The notes under the pieces were generated by a model. That model did not search any database and was not told the DNA's origin. It was given only the letters and a program-made list of their open reading frames with translations. From positions 1 through 12,247 of the forward strand of contig DASSPI010000029.1 in the NCBI GenBank assembly GCA_035699705.1: 12,247 nt of DNA, in the 5' to 3' direction. The stretch is from CANKHA01 sp035699705 (GTDB taxonomy: Bacteria > Pseudomonadota > Alphaproteobacteria > Rhizobiales > Xanthobacteraceae). Below, in pieces: positions 1 to 6,550 of the stretch (position 1 is the stretch's first letter; each line of letters opens with the position of its first letter). The translations under genes were made by a program, and so were the position numbers.

Positions 1-294
1 CTGCATCAGGAGACGGTGGCGGTCACCCGCGGGCGCGAGCCGAAGAACCGCTGGATCGGCCAGGCTTCGTCGAATCCGACCACCGACATCGCCAAGCTCT
101 GCGAAGCGCAAGGCGCCATCGGCATCGGCCCGGTGACAAAGAGCTCCGAGGTGAAAGCGGCGATCGACAAGGGCGTTGCGGCGTTGCGCGCCGGCAAGGT
201 CTGCGTCATCGACCTGCGCATCCCGCCGGGCGAGGACCGTCACCAGGGCGCGGCATTGGGCGCCCGGCCGACCGGGGTCAAGGCGGAAGCCTAA
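1..294 (+). CDS. Thiamine-diphosphate-dependent enzyme, C-terminal fragment (acetolactate synthase-like)
   Basis: The reading frame is open from the left edge to TAA at 292-294, so only the last 97 residues are visible. They resemble the end of the C-terminal ThDP-binding domain of the acetolactate synthase / benzoylformate decarboxylase superfamily: an HQETVAVTRGR stretch, then a DIAKLCEAQGA helix, a G-P-V-T-K-S-S-E segment before a helix that leads into the final strand KVCVIDLRI. In this family that arrangement (helix, 'ei..al..a', then 'vidv') closes the domain. The tail PPGEDRHQGAALGARPTGVKAEA is variable. The diphosphate/Mg motif (GDG...N) lies outside the window, so the substrate (pyruvate, 2-oxoacid, oxalyl-CoA or other) cannot be told. 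The gene ends 23 bp before a strong hairpin terminator, so it belongs to a different transcript from the genes to its right. Confidence 0.72.
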   Translation: MHQETVAVTRGREPKNRWIGQASSNPTTDIAKLCEAQGAIGIGPVTKSSEVKAAIDKGVAALRAGKVCVIDLRIPPGEDRHQGAALGARPTGVKAEA

Positions 295-316
295 GACTCC
301 GCGTTCGCTCACAAAC

Positions 317-347
317 AAAACGGCCGCTCCATTGGGGCGGCCGTTTT
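317..347. terminator. Bidirectional intrinsic terminator
   Basis: The 10-bp GC-rich stem pairs CGGCCGCTCC (321-330) with GGGGCGGCCG (334-343), with one G-U pair and the 3-nt loop ATT. It is followed by a T-run (344-348) and preceded by a matching A-rich stretch AAACAAAA (313-320). Read rightward it ends the ThDP-enzyme transcript. Read leftward the reverse complement also gives a stem followed by TTTTGTTTGT, so it could also end the leftward operon whose last stop is at 493. The structure is seen directly; function on both strands is inferred. Confidence 0.85.
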
Positions 348-357
348 TCTTATTCTT

Positions 358-468
358 CCCTCTCCCATAGGGAGAGGGTGGTGAGCGAAGCGAACCGGGT
401 GAGGGGTTACAGACTCTCTTAGGCTCGACCGCCCTCACCCCGACCCTCTCGCCCCAACGAGGAGAGGG
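358..468. repeat. Intergenic palindromic repeat (REP-like, folded)
   Basis: This is a nested inverted-repeat element between the two gene ends. It contains a perfect 9-bp hairpin, CCCTCTCCC (358-366) with GGGAGAGGG (370-378). A long-range pairing joins GGGTGAGGG (397-405) to CCCTCACCC (432-440). A third hairpin pairs CCCTCTC (444-450) with GAGAGGG (462-468). The GAGCGAAGCGAACCGGGTGAGGGG segment matches a style of dispersed intergenic repeat I remember from Bradyrhizobium-like genomes; copy number cannot be tested from one window. With the terminator at 317-347 it fills almost all of the 198-bp gap between genes. Confidence 0.7.
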
Positions 469-492
469 AGAAGAAGCGCCGCGGCTAAGGAA

Positions 493-1584
493 CTACCCAA
501 TGCCCTGCGTCTTCAGCATGTTCTTGATGTAATCGAGCGCTTCCGGCGTGGTGTCGCCCAGCGTCTTCAGCAGCTCCTGCACATCCTTGCCGCCTTGCGG
601 CGCAAAATCCTCGCTCATCTTCCTGCCGCGCTCGATGAATTCCGGATCCTTCGACATCTTGTCGAAGGCCTCGCGATAGGCCTGCAGGATCGGGGCCGGC
701 GTGCCCTCAGGCAAAGCAAGCCACTTGTCCAAGACCACGAGGCTGAACCAGTAATTGAAGGCCTTTGCCTGCACGCCGGAGGGGAGCTTGCCCTGCAGCT
801 CGTTGGTGAAGACCGGGGCGTCGGGAAATTCCGGGCGCGGAACCATTTTACCGCCCGCGAGCGTGCCGCTCTGATTCAGCACCTTGACCTTGCCGCCCTG
901 CAACAGCTTGCCGACCTGGAAGAAATTGCCGCTCGCGGTCATGTCGATCTCGCCGCGCTCGAGTGCGACGAACAGATCGTTGGTGCCGGGATAGCCGACC
1001 ACCCATTTCGCATTCCAACCCAGCAGATCGATGCCCCAGGCGGTGGTCTGCATGCCCGCGCGCGGTACGCCGGCGACGGCGCCCATGATCACCGGCGGCT
1101 TGGTCTTGTCATACAGCCGGTCCTCGGCATCCTTGCGGATGACCACGATGGTCCCGCCGCGACCGACGCCGCCGACGATTGCAAGCTTGGTTGCGTCATA
1201 GCGCGATTGCGGGCCGCGATAGACCAGCGGATCGCCCTGCGTGCCGGTGGCCATGATGATCATCTGCCCGTCCGGCTTGGCGTGCTGGACGAAATAATTC
1301 ATCGCCACCATGCCGTCCGCCCCGGGCATGTTCTGCACCACGATGTTCGGGTTGCCCGGCAGATGCTTGGCAAGCGACGCCGCGATCATCCGACCCGCGG
1401 TATCGGTGCCGCCGCCGGGCGGCGGACCGATCATCATGGTGACGGTTTTGCCCTCGAACGACACGGGAGCCGGCGCGCCGGTCAGCATCGTGACGGTTTT
1501 GCCCTCGAACGAGACCGGAGCCTGTCCGAAGGCCGTGGCGCACAGCGTCAGCATCGTTGCGACGGTAGCGAACAAGCGTCTCAT
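493..1584 (-). CDS. Bug/TctC-family solute-binding protein, paralogue A (with N-terminal duplication)
   Basis: This 363-residue predicted periplasmic protein starts with a signal peptide (MRRLFATVATMLTLCATAFG, likely cut near G20/Q21). The mature part has the Bug/TctC hallmarks: a first strand KTVTMMIGPPPGGGTDTAGR, then NPNIVVQNMPGADG, KPDG and TQGDP. These proteins capture carboxylates, often aromatic or dicarboxylic acids, for tripartite tricarboxylate transporters or for sensing. It is somewhat longer than is usual for the family because residues 22-38 and 39-55 are a tandem duplication of the first mature strand. The ATG at 1584 is preceded by AAGGGAG, a good Shine-Dalgarno. It is the third gene of a leftward set and by eye about two-thirds identical to the preceding gene product, so the two arose by tandem duplication. 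No TctA/TctB membrane gene is nearby. The ligand is unknown. Confidence 0.88.
   Translation of the reverse strand: MRRLFATVATMLTLCATAFGQAPVSFEGKTVTMLTGAPAPVSFEGKTVTMMIGPPPGGGTDTAGRMIAASLAKHLPGNPNIVVQNMPGADGMVAMNYFVQHAKPDGQMIIMATGTQGDPLVYRGPQSRYDATKLAIVGGVGRGGTIVVIRKDAEDRLYDKTKPPVIMGAVAGVPRAGMQTTAWGIDLLGWNAKWVVGYPGTNDLFVALERGEIDMTASGNFFQVGKLLQGGKVKVLNQSGTLAGGKMVPRPEFPDAPVFTNELQGKLPSGVQAKAFNYWFSLVVLDKWLALPEGTPAPILQAYREAFDKMSKDPEFIERGRKMSEDFAPQGGKDVQELLKTLGDTTPEALDYIKNMLKTQGIG
1420..1521 (-). repeat. 51-bp in-frame tandem duplication inside binding-protein gene A
   Basis: Two adjacent 51-bp units (1471-1521 and 1420-1470) encode APVSFEGKTVTMLTGAP and APVSFEGKTVTMMIGPP. The 30-bp core copies (1492-1521 and 1441-1470) are identical at 28 of 30 bases, and both differences are synonymous (Pro and Val third positions). 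The neighbouring paralogue has only one copy of this segment, so the duplication arose after the two genes split. Confidence 0.9.
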
Positions 1585-1645
1585 CTTCCGCTCCCTTAGG
1601 TGTAACGCGCGGATTTCTGACGTCCCGCTGCGCCTGTTTGTTTGG

Positions 1646-2689
1646 TCAGTCGCCGATACCCTGCCGCTTCATCATTGCACGGATATATTCGAAGGCTTCC
1701 GGCGAGGTTTTGCCGAGCGTGACGATCAGGTTTTGAACGTCCTCACCGGTCTGCGCCTCGAAGTCCTGGCTCATCTTCTTGCCCTTCTCGAGGAATTCCG
1801 GGTCCTTCGCCATCTTCTTGAAGGCTTCCCGATAGGCCGCAACCATCGGCTTCGGCGTATTGGGCGGCAGCGCCAGCCACTTGTCGAGCATCACAAGCGC
1901 AAACCAGTAGCGGTAGCCCTGGTCCTGCACCGCATTCCTTGGCTTGCTCTCCACCTGGTTAGGAAACACCGGCACGTCACCGAATTCCGAGCGCCCCGAG
2001 AATTTCCCGTTCTCCATGATGCCGGTTTGGGTCAGCACCTTGACCTTGCCGGTATCGAGCAGTTTCTGCACCTGGAACAGATTGCTGCTCGCCGTCATGT
2101 CGATCTCGCCGCGCTCGAGCGCAACAAAGAGATCATTGGTGCCGGGATAACCGAGCACCCATTTGGCGTTCCAGCCGAGGATCTCGATGCCCCAAGCCGT
2201 GGTCTGCATGCCGGAGCGCGGCACGCCGCCGACCGCACCCATGACCACGGGCGGCTTCGACTTGTCGTAGAGACGCTCCTCCGCGTCCTTGCGGATCACC
2301 ACGGTGGAGCCGCCGCGGCCGATGCCGCCGATTATTTCGAGCTTGGTCGGATCGTATTTGACCTGCGGCTGCTTGTAGACGACGGGATCGCCCTGCGTGC
2401 TCGACGCCATGGTCAGCGTCATCCCGTCGGGCTTCACCTGCTGGTAGAAAAAGTTCATCGCCGTCACGCCGTCGGCGCCCGGCCGGTTCTCCACAATGAC
2501 ATTGGGGCTTCCGGGAAGATATTTGGCGAGGAACTGGGCGATCAGGCGTCCCGAGGTGTCGGTACCGCCGCCCGGCGCGTAACCGATGATCATCGTGATC
2601 GTCTTGCCGGCAAAATTGACCGGCTCCTGCGCCGCCGCGCTGCTGGACATCAGCAACGCCGCTGCGAGACCGAACATCAGGCGTCTCAT
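1646..2689 (-). CDS. Bug/TctC-family solute-binding protein, paralogue B
   Basis: This 347-residue predicted periplasmic binding protein begins with a signal peptide (MRRLMFGLAAALLMSSSAAA, cleavage likely before Q21). The family motifs follow: TITMIIGYAPGGGTDTSGR, NVIVENRPGADG, KPDG, TQGDP. Near the middle it shares GMQTTAWGIE..GWNAKW and PGTNDLFVALERGEID almost unchanged with paralogue A, so the two probably bind related ligands. The ATG at 2689 has an upstream AGGAG about 8 bases away. It lies 16 bp after the stop of the preceding leftward gene and 61 bp before paralogue A, consistent with one transcript. Bug proteins commonly occur in great excess over their transporters in beta- and alphaproteobacteria, so the lack of a local permease is not by itself abnormal. 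The ligand is unknown; an aromatic acid would fit the context but is inference. Confidence 0.9.
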   Translation of the reverse strand: MRRLMFGLAAALLMSSSAAAQEPVNFAGKTITMIIGYAPGGGTDTSGRLIAQFLAKYLPGSPNVIVENRPGADGVTAMNFFYQQVKPDGMTLTMASSTQGDPVVYKQPQVKYDPTKLEIIGGIGRGGSTVVIRKDAEERLYDKSKPPVVMGAVGGVPRSGMQTTAWGIEILGWNAKWVLGYPGTNDLFVALERGEIDMTASSNLFQVQKLLDTGKVKVLTQTGIMENGKFSGRSEFGDVPVFPNQVESKPRNAVQDQGYRYWFALVMLDKWLALPPNTPKPMVAAYREAFKKMAKDPEFLEKGKKMSQDFEAQTGEDVQNLIVTLGKTSPEAFEYIRAMMKRQGIGD

Positions 2690-2705
2690 GGTATTACGCT
2701 CCTAC

Positions 2706-3686
2706 TCAGTGTGAGGGTCGCTGATTGCCGTAGAGGCTGTCGATGAAGCCCGCGTCGTCGAGCCGGCGCAGGTGATGCAGATCCCAAAGCTCCATCGGAT
2801 TGACCTTGGCGGCGTCTTCCTTGTCCTGACGCAGCGCCTCTTGATAGACGTTGGCGATCGCTTTCATGGTCGGGAACATCTTGGCTTCCAACACGCTGTC
2901 GAGCGCGCGATGGGTGAGCGCGGCCTGCTCCAGCGTCATCTGGCCGGCCTTGGTGTAGCGGCGCTGGATGATCTCGATCGCCTTGTCGGGGCGGGTCTTG
3001 AAGAAGGCGATGCCTTCCAGCAATCCCTTCATGAAGCGCTCGACCAGATCGGGATGCTTCTGCACGAAGTTGAGATTGGTCGAAATGCTGCTGAATTGAA
3101 TCATCGGCAGCGGCTCCACGTCGATCACCTTCAGACCGGCTTCCTTGGCGAAGAGGCTCGACGGCATGCCGACGAAAGCCGCGTCCACAATGCCGTCGCG
3201 CACCCAATGCCAAAGCGGCGGCAGCTTCTTTTCCGGCTCCAACGGATCCATCGTGCCGGGCTTGTATTCTTCCTGGCAGACCAACTCGTAGTCGTCGCGG
3301 TCCTGATCGAGCCCGCGCTGCTTCAGATAGAGCCAGTTGTTCAGGATCGGATGCGAGCCGACGCCGCCCAGCTTCTTGCCGCGAAGATCCCTGACGCTGT
3401 TGATGCCGGCGTCGGCGCGGACAACAAGGCTGTGATAGACATTGTTGACGGTCTGGCCGAGATAGACCCACTTCGAGCCGCGCGCGCGCAGCCCGTAAGT
3501 TGAAACGTGATTGCCGCCACAGAATTCCAGCTCGCCGGATTCGATGCCGGCCTGCGCGTCGAGTGAGCCGATCTTGTAGTCGTAATCGACCCGCAGCCCG
3601 TGCTTTTCCCAGGCGCCGGACTCGGCCACGACATGCATCAGGATCAGATGACTGGAAGAACGGTAGGGAAAAGCGACTTTATCCAT
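2706..3686 (-). CDS. NMT1/SsuA-like periplasmic-binding-fold protein without signal peptide
   Basis: The 326-residue product resembles the type-2 periplasmic binding fold of the nitrate/sulfonate/taurine and NMT1/THI5-like families. The N-terminal part reads as a first strand and helix (MDKVAFPYRSSSHLILMHVV), then E..GAWEKHGLRVDYDY, with the typical G-SLDAQAGIESGELEFCGG segment. Later come LVVRADAGINSVRDLRGKKLG and a second-lobe region GIVDAAFVGMPSSLFAKEAGLKVIDV. The ATG at 3686 was chosen because AGGGAG lies 4 bases upstream; an in-frame ATG at 3788 has no such site and would add a charged, non-secretory stretch. Neither start gives a signal peptide, so the protein may be cytoplasmic. Some members of this fold are enzymes (for example dihydroxyphthalate decarboxylase-like or pyrimidine-precursor proteins). 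It is the first gene of the leftward operon and diverges from the bicupin gene. Family assignment is good; function is open. Confidence 0.82.
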   Translation of the reverse strand: MDKVAFPYRSSSHLILMHVVAESGAWEKHGLRVDYDYKIGSLDAQAGIESGELEFCGGNHVSTYGLRARGSKWVYLGQTVNNVYHSLVVRADAGINSVRDLRGKKLGGVGSHPILNNWLYLKQRGLDQDRDDYELVCQEEYKPGTMDPLEPEKKLPPLWHWVRDGIVDAAFVGMPSSLFAKEAGLKVIDVEPLPMIQFSSISTNLNFVQKHPDLVERFMKGLLEGIAFFKTRPDKAIEIIQRRYTKAGQMTLEQAALTHRALDSVLEAKMFPTMKAIANVYQEALRQDKEDAAKVNPMELWDLHHLRRLDDAGFIDSLYGNQRPSH

Positions 3687-3697
3687 GGTACTCCCTA

Positions 3698-3740
3698 GAA
3701 AAGCGACATTGATTTTGTTTTTTGCAAAGTCGCAAAGTTT
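3698..3740. promoter_or_regulatory. Divergent intergenic region with short repeats (candidate regulatory site)
   Basis: The 146-bp gap between the leftward binding-protein operon and the rightward bicupin gene holds an A/T-rich patch. Within it is an 8-bp direct repeat, GCAAAGTC then GCAAAGTT (3724-3739). The same bases form an inverted repeat TTTGC (3721-3725) / GCAAA (3732-3736). A second GAAAAGCGAC copy (3698-3707) repeats the one at 3668-3677. A divergent control site is plausible. I found no convincing -35/-10 pair on either strand. Confidence 0.35.
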
Positions 3741-3832
3741 GCCTTTTCTGTCCAGCCATTTCCCCGCGGCAAAAAAAGGCTTTTGCATTCACGCGGGAGT
3801 TCGTAGCGTGCACGCGCAGCGGGAGTAGAAGA

Positions 3833-4957
3833 ATGAATAACCAGGCACCGATCGCGGACAGTTCGCAGGTCATGGCGGGCGCGAACTTCCTGCGCGACCC
3901 TTACCTTGAATGGGCGCAGGCCGAAGGTGTGCCGATCCTCGAAGAATTCGCGGTCGATCTGCACCGGGTGGAGACGCAGCGCTGGGACCGCGCGGACGTG
4001 CCGGCTGCCTTTGTTCACCTGAAGGGACGGGGCGACTTCATGTCGCTGTTCGTCATCGACCTGCCGCCGGGCGGCAAAACCGCGCCGCAGCGCCACCTTT
4101 ATGAAGAGGTGATTTACGTTCTGTCAGGCAGCGGCAGCACCAAGATCGAGATCGACGGCAAGACCCACAGTTTCGAATGGGGACCGAACAGCCTGTTCGC
4201 GCTGCCGCTCAATGTCGCCTATCAGCATTTCAACGCCTCCGGCAGCGAGAAGGCGCGGCTCATCTCGGCGAACAATCTCACCGCCATGATGAACCAGTTC
4301 TACGACCACGATTTCATCTTCAACAATCCCGCGGTGTTCAGGAAACGCACCGGCAAGGAGAACTATTTCCAGGGCGAAGGCGAGATGGTGGAGACGCAGC
4401 GCGGCCGCTTCATGTGGGAAACCAATTTCGTCTCCGACGTCGCCGGTTTCAAGCTGGAGGCCTGGGACCGGCGCGGCGCGAAAAGCTCGAACATGCGCTT
4501 CGCACTGGGCGAAGGCATCATGCATGCACACACCTCCGAGATGCCGGTCGGCACCTACAAGAAGGGCCATCGCCACGGCCCGGATTTCCATGTGCTGACG
4601 CTGAAGGGTAACGGCTATTCGCTGTTCTGGCGCGAAGGCGACAAGGACTTCATCCGCATCGACTGGAAGCCGGGCGTGGTCTTCGCGCCGGTGGACCAGA
4701 TCTTCCACCAGCATTTCAACACCAGCCCCTACCCTGCCCGCTATCTGGCGCTCGCGATGGGCAGTCTGCGCTATCCCTTCACCGCGCAGAAGCGGCAGAT
4801 TTTCCTCGGCGTCGATCAGGATGCGAAGAAGGGCGGCGCGCAGATCGAATACGAGGACCAGGACCCGCGCATCCACAAGCTGTTCCTGCAGGAGCTGAAG
4901 AAGAACGGCGTGCAGTCCGGCATGGGCGACATCTTCAACGAAGGCGGCAATACCTGA
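3833..4957 (+). CDS. Bicupin protein (two cupin domains), function unknown
   Basis: The 374-residue protein has two cupin barrels. The first (about residues 70-150) has the motif QRHLYEEVIYVLSG and ends its second motif with QHFN. Compared with the canonical HxH...E...H set it keeps H88, E92 and H132 but has Q86 at the first His position. The second barrel (about 220-310) has GHRHGPDFHV and FHQHFN, giving H246, H248, H253 in the place of the usual Glu, and H294; it is the likelier metal site. No signal peptide is seen, so it should be cytosolic. ATG 3833 is preceded by GGGAG with 7-bp spacing; an in-frame upstream ATG at 3722 has no clear ribosome-binding site. It is transcribed away from the binding-protein operon and meets the methyltransferase gene tail to tail 24 bp downstream. 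It could be a ring-cleaving dioxygenase relative or an isomerase/lyase; the sequence does not decide. Confidence 0.8.
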   Translation: MNNQAPIADSSQVMAGANFLRDPYLEWAQAEGVPILEEFAVDLHRVETQRWDRADVPAAFVHLKGRGDFMSLFVIDLPPGGKTAPQRHLYEEVIYVLSGSGSTKIEIDGKTHSFEWGPNSLFALPLNVAYQHFNASGSEKARLISANNLTAMMNQFYDHDFIFNNPAVFRKRTGKENYFQGEGEMVETQRGRFMWETNFVSDVAGFKLEAWDRRGAKSSNMRFALGEGIMHAHTSEMPVGTYKKGHRHGPDFHVLTLKGNGYSLFWREGDKDFIRIDWKPGVVFAPVDQIFHQHFNTSPYPARYLALAMGSLRYPFTAQKRQIFLGVDQDAKKGGAQIEYEDQDPRIHKLFLQELKKNGVQSGMGDIFNEGGNT

Positions 4958-4981
4958 GGCCTTCGATCGCCAAGCCGCGCA

Positions 4982-5803
4982 TCAGGACGATTTCTTGGCA
5001 GAAAATACGATCGCCTGAAGGGGCATGCGTCCAGGATCGGACCCGAATTCCCGGCGAAGCTCCTGCACAAGCGCATCAAACACTCGTTCAGGCGCGACAC
5101 TGCCGCGCGCGCGAATCTGATCGATAAGCGGGTTACCATAAACGATCCCGCGCGCGAACATCGCCGCATCTGAAATCTCCTTCTCCAGTTTGACCACCGC
5201 AACGTTGATGTCGGTGAAGCCCGCCGCAATAAGGGATTCCTTGATCGGATCGATCTGGTAGCAAGAGAACGGCACGCTGTAAAATTGAGGGGGATCAGCA
5301 GGAAAAAACCTTCCGGCGGTTTCGTGCGCGATCCTTCCGAAGGGATTATGACGATGCGAATCCCACACATTGAACAGGTACCTCCCACCGGGAGCGAGCA
5401 GGCGATAAACCTCGCGATAGGATTTGTCTTTATCCGGAAAGAACATCACGCCGAATTGGCACACGACCACGTCGAAGCCGCCATCCGCGAAAGGCAGCGC
5501 CGTAGCATCGGCGGGTTGAAATTCAACCTGCTCGCCGGACCGGAACTTTGCGCGCGCGATTTCGAGCATCGGCGCATTGAGATCGGTCGCGGTCAGATGT
5601 GCGGCGGCCGGTAAGTGATCGCGCAAGCAGCGCGTGAGGATGCCGGTGCCGGCTGCCGTCTCCAGTACCCGCGTCGGGTTGGAAGCGGTGACGCGCCGCG
5701 CGATATCGGCGGCGGAGTCAACGAAGATCATCGGTCCCAGGCCTTGGTCGTAATGTTGCGGTATGCTGCCAACGAATGCTGCATCGCCATTCATGCTCTT
5801 CAT
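4982..5803 (-). CDS. Class I SAM-dependent methyltransferase
   Basis: The 273-residue protein shows the Rossmann-fold methyltransferase motifs in order. Motif I is VLETAAGTGILT (residues 46-57), binding SAM through the glycines. D74 in TATDLNAPML follows as the ribose-binding acidic residue. Then come PADATALPFADGGFDVVVCQ (motif II/III region) and LLAPGGRYLFNVWD. The pattern is of the UbiE/Methyltransf_11/25 type acting on small molecules. The methylated substrate is unknown. Two possible starts lie close together, at 5803 and 5794; neither has a strong Shine-Dalgarno and the longer is reported. It follows the MarR gene on the same strand after an 84-bp gap, so the two may be co-transcribed. 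That would place the methyltransferase under the same control as the dioxygenase operon, but this is inference. Confidence 0.85.
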   Translation of the reverse strand: MKSMNGDAAFVGSIPQHYDQGLGPMIFVDSAADIARRVTASNPTRVLETAAGTGILTRCLRDHLPAAAHLTATDLNAPMLEIARAKFRSGEQVEFQPADATALPFADGGFDVVVCQFGVMFFPDKDKSYREVYRLLAPGGRYLFNVWDSHRHNPFGRIAHETAGRFFPADPPQFYSVPFSCYQIDPIKESLIAAGFTDINVAVVKLEKEISDAAMFARGIVYGNPLIDQIRARGSVAPERVFDALVQELRREFGSDPGRMPLQAIVFSAKKSS

Positions 5804-5887
5804 CCCCGTCTCGACCGCTCACAACGAGGATAACCCAGGCTGGGCCACCGACAAGCCGATGGCCGTCGGACTTTGGTAGCGCGGGGA

Positions 5888-6373
5888 TCAGCGCGCGCCC
5901 GACCCCCTGCTTTCGAGATTGGCGGTCACCCCGCGCAGAAGCCGCAGCAGCGTCTCCAGCTCCTTGTCGGAAAAACCGGCGCGCGCGTCGGCATTGGCGG
6001 CGGCCGCGCAGGCCAGCAGGTCCTGCATCAGGTCGAGGCCGGCCGGCGTCAGATGCAGGTTGATCTTGCGGCGGTCCACGCTGTCCTGATCGCCGCGGAT
6101 AAGGCGGCGATTCTTGAGCGCATCGATCACCGAGGTGGCGGAGGCCTTCTGGATTCCCGCGCGGCGCGACAGCTCAAGCGGCGTCAGGCTTCCGGCCTGG
6201 GAAAGAAACCACAGAATGACCCATTGCGCATGGGTAATGCCGTGGCGCGCGAGCCGGGCATGGAATTCGCGGCTGAAGGCCCGGTAGGCCTCGCGCAGGT
6301 GAAAGCCGAGCCCGGCGGTGGCCGGTATCGTTGGCGACCCCGTCGGGGAGGAAACGTCTTTGCTCGTCGCCAT
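5888..6373 (-). CDS. MarR-family transcriptional regulator
   Basis: This is a 161-residue winged-helix regulator. A dimerisation helix (LGFHLREAYRAFSREFHARLARHGIT) precedes the DNA-binding part. There, LTPLELSRRAGIQKASATSV contains the helix-turn-helix, ALKNRRLIRG follows, and DSVDRRKINLHLTPAG is the wing with the D-x-D-R-R pattern typical of MarR. The C-terminal helices complete the dimer. Family members usually repress divergent genes and let go on binding phenolic or aromatic ligands. ATG 6373 was chosen because AAGGG lies upstream; in-frame alternatives are ATG 6391 and GTG 6400. The gene diverges from the gentisate-dioxygenase-like gene, and the region between carries a perfect 19-bp palindrome on a promoter, which is the expected operator. 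Autorepression is likely because the same palindrome precedes this gene too. Confidence 0.92.
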   Translation of the reverse strand: MATSKDVSSPTGSPTIPATAGLGFHLREAYRAFSREFHARLARHGITHAQWVILWFLSQAGSLTPLELSRRAGIQKASATSVIDALKNRRLIRGDQDSVDRRKINLHLTPAGLDLMQDLLACAAAANADARAGFSDKELETLLRLLRGVTANLESRGSGAR

Positions 6374-6446
6374 CCGGCAAGAACCCTTCATTGGCCGCAC
6401 CCGGCCGCTGCGCTAAACTGCCCAATCCGATCACAGACGGCGGCCG

Positions 6447-6475
6447 TTGACAAGTTAGTATGGCAGCCATACTAT
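6447..6475 (+). promoter_or_regulatory. Sigma70-type promoter of the dioxygenase operon
   Basis: TTGACA (6447-6452) and TACTAT (6470-6475) are separated by exactly 17 bp, a near-consensus vegetative promoter. The expected start of transcription near 6482 leaves a leader of about 70 bases before the dioxygenase ATG at 6551. The -10 box lies inside the right arm of the palindrome at 6456-6474, so a bound repressor would block it. Confidence 0.75.
6456..6474. promoter_or_regulatory. Perfect 19-bp palindrome, probable MarR operator
   Basis: TAGTATGGC (6456-6464) and GCCATACTA (6466-6474) are exact reverse complements around one central base. The size and symmetry suit a MarR dimer. The site covers the spacer and -10 box of the rightward promoter and lies about 80 bp upstream of the MarR start, in the divergent gap. 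Assignment to this MarR protein is by position, not by known motif. Confidence 0.75.
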
Positions 6476-6501
6476 TTTGCCGCGCGGCCCTGGGGTCGAT
6501 A

Positions 6502-6531
6502 AACGACCGACAACGACCGAAAAAGACCGCC
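6502..6531 (+). repeat. Three 10-bp direct repeats in the operon leader
   Basis: AACGACCGAC, AACGACCGAA and AAAGACCGCC follow one another without gaps in the untranslated leader, between the predicted transcription start (about 6482) and the Shine-Dalgarno AGGGAG at 6539-6544. The period matches one turn of DNA helix. Function is unknown; chance is possible. Confidence 0.5.
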
Positions 6532-6550
6532 GGCATTTAGGGAGCGTCCG

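Noticed and set aside
595..1599. Long plus-strand open frame opposite binding protein A
   Set aside because: Antisense shadow in high-GC DNA; its translation is rich in Arg, His and Ala with no family pattern, while the minus strand shows clear Bug/TctC motifs and a ribosome-binding site.
1310..2746. 478-codon plus-strand open frame across both binding-protein genes
   Set aside because: It spans the gap between two well-supported minus-strand genes and gives a low-complexity His/Arg-rich product; third-position GC explains its length.
3687..3788. 34-residue N-terminal extension of the NMT1-like protein, with a GAAAAGCGAC direct repeat (3668-3677, 3698-3707)
   Set aside because: No ribosome-binding site at 3788 and no signal peptide in the extension; AGGGAG directly before ATG 3686 supports the shorter form. 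A single 10-bp repeat is within chance.
3722..3832. Upstream start for the bicupin gene
   Set aside because: The extra 37 residues are Arg/Cys-rich without family similarity, and GGGAG precedes ATG 3833.
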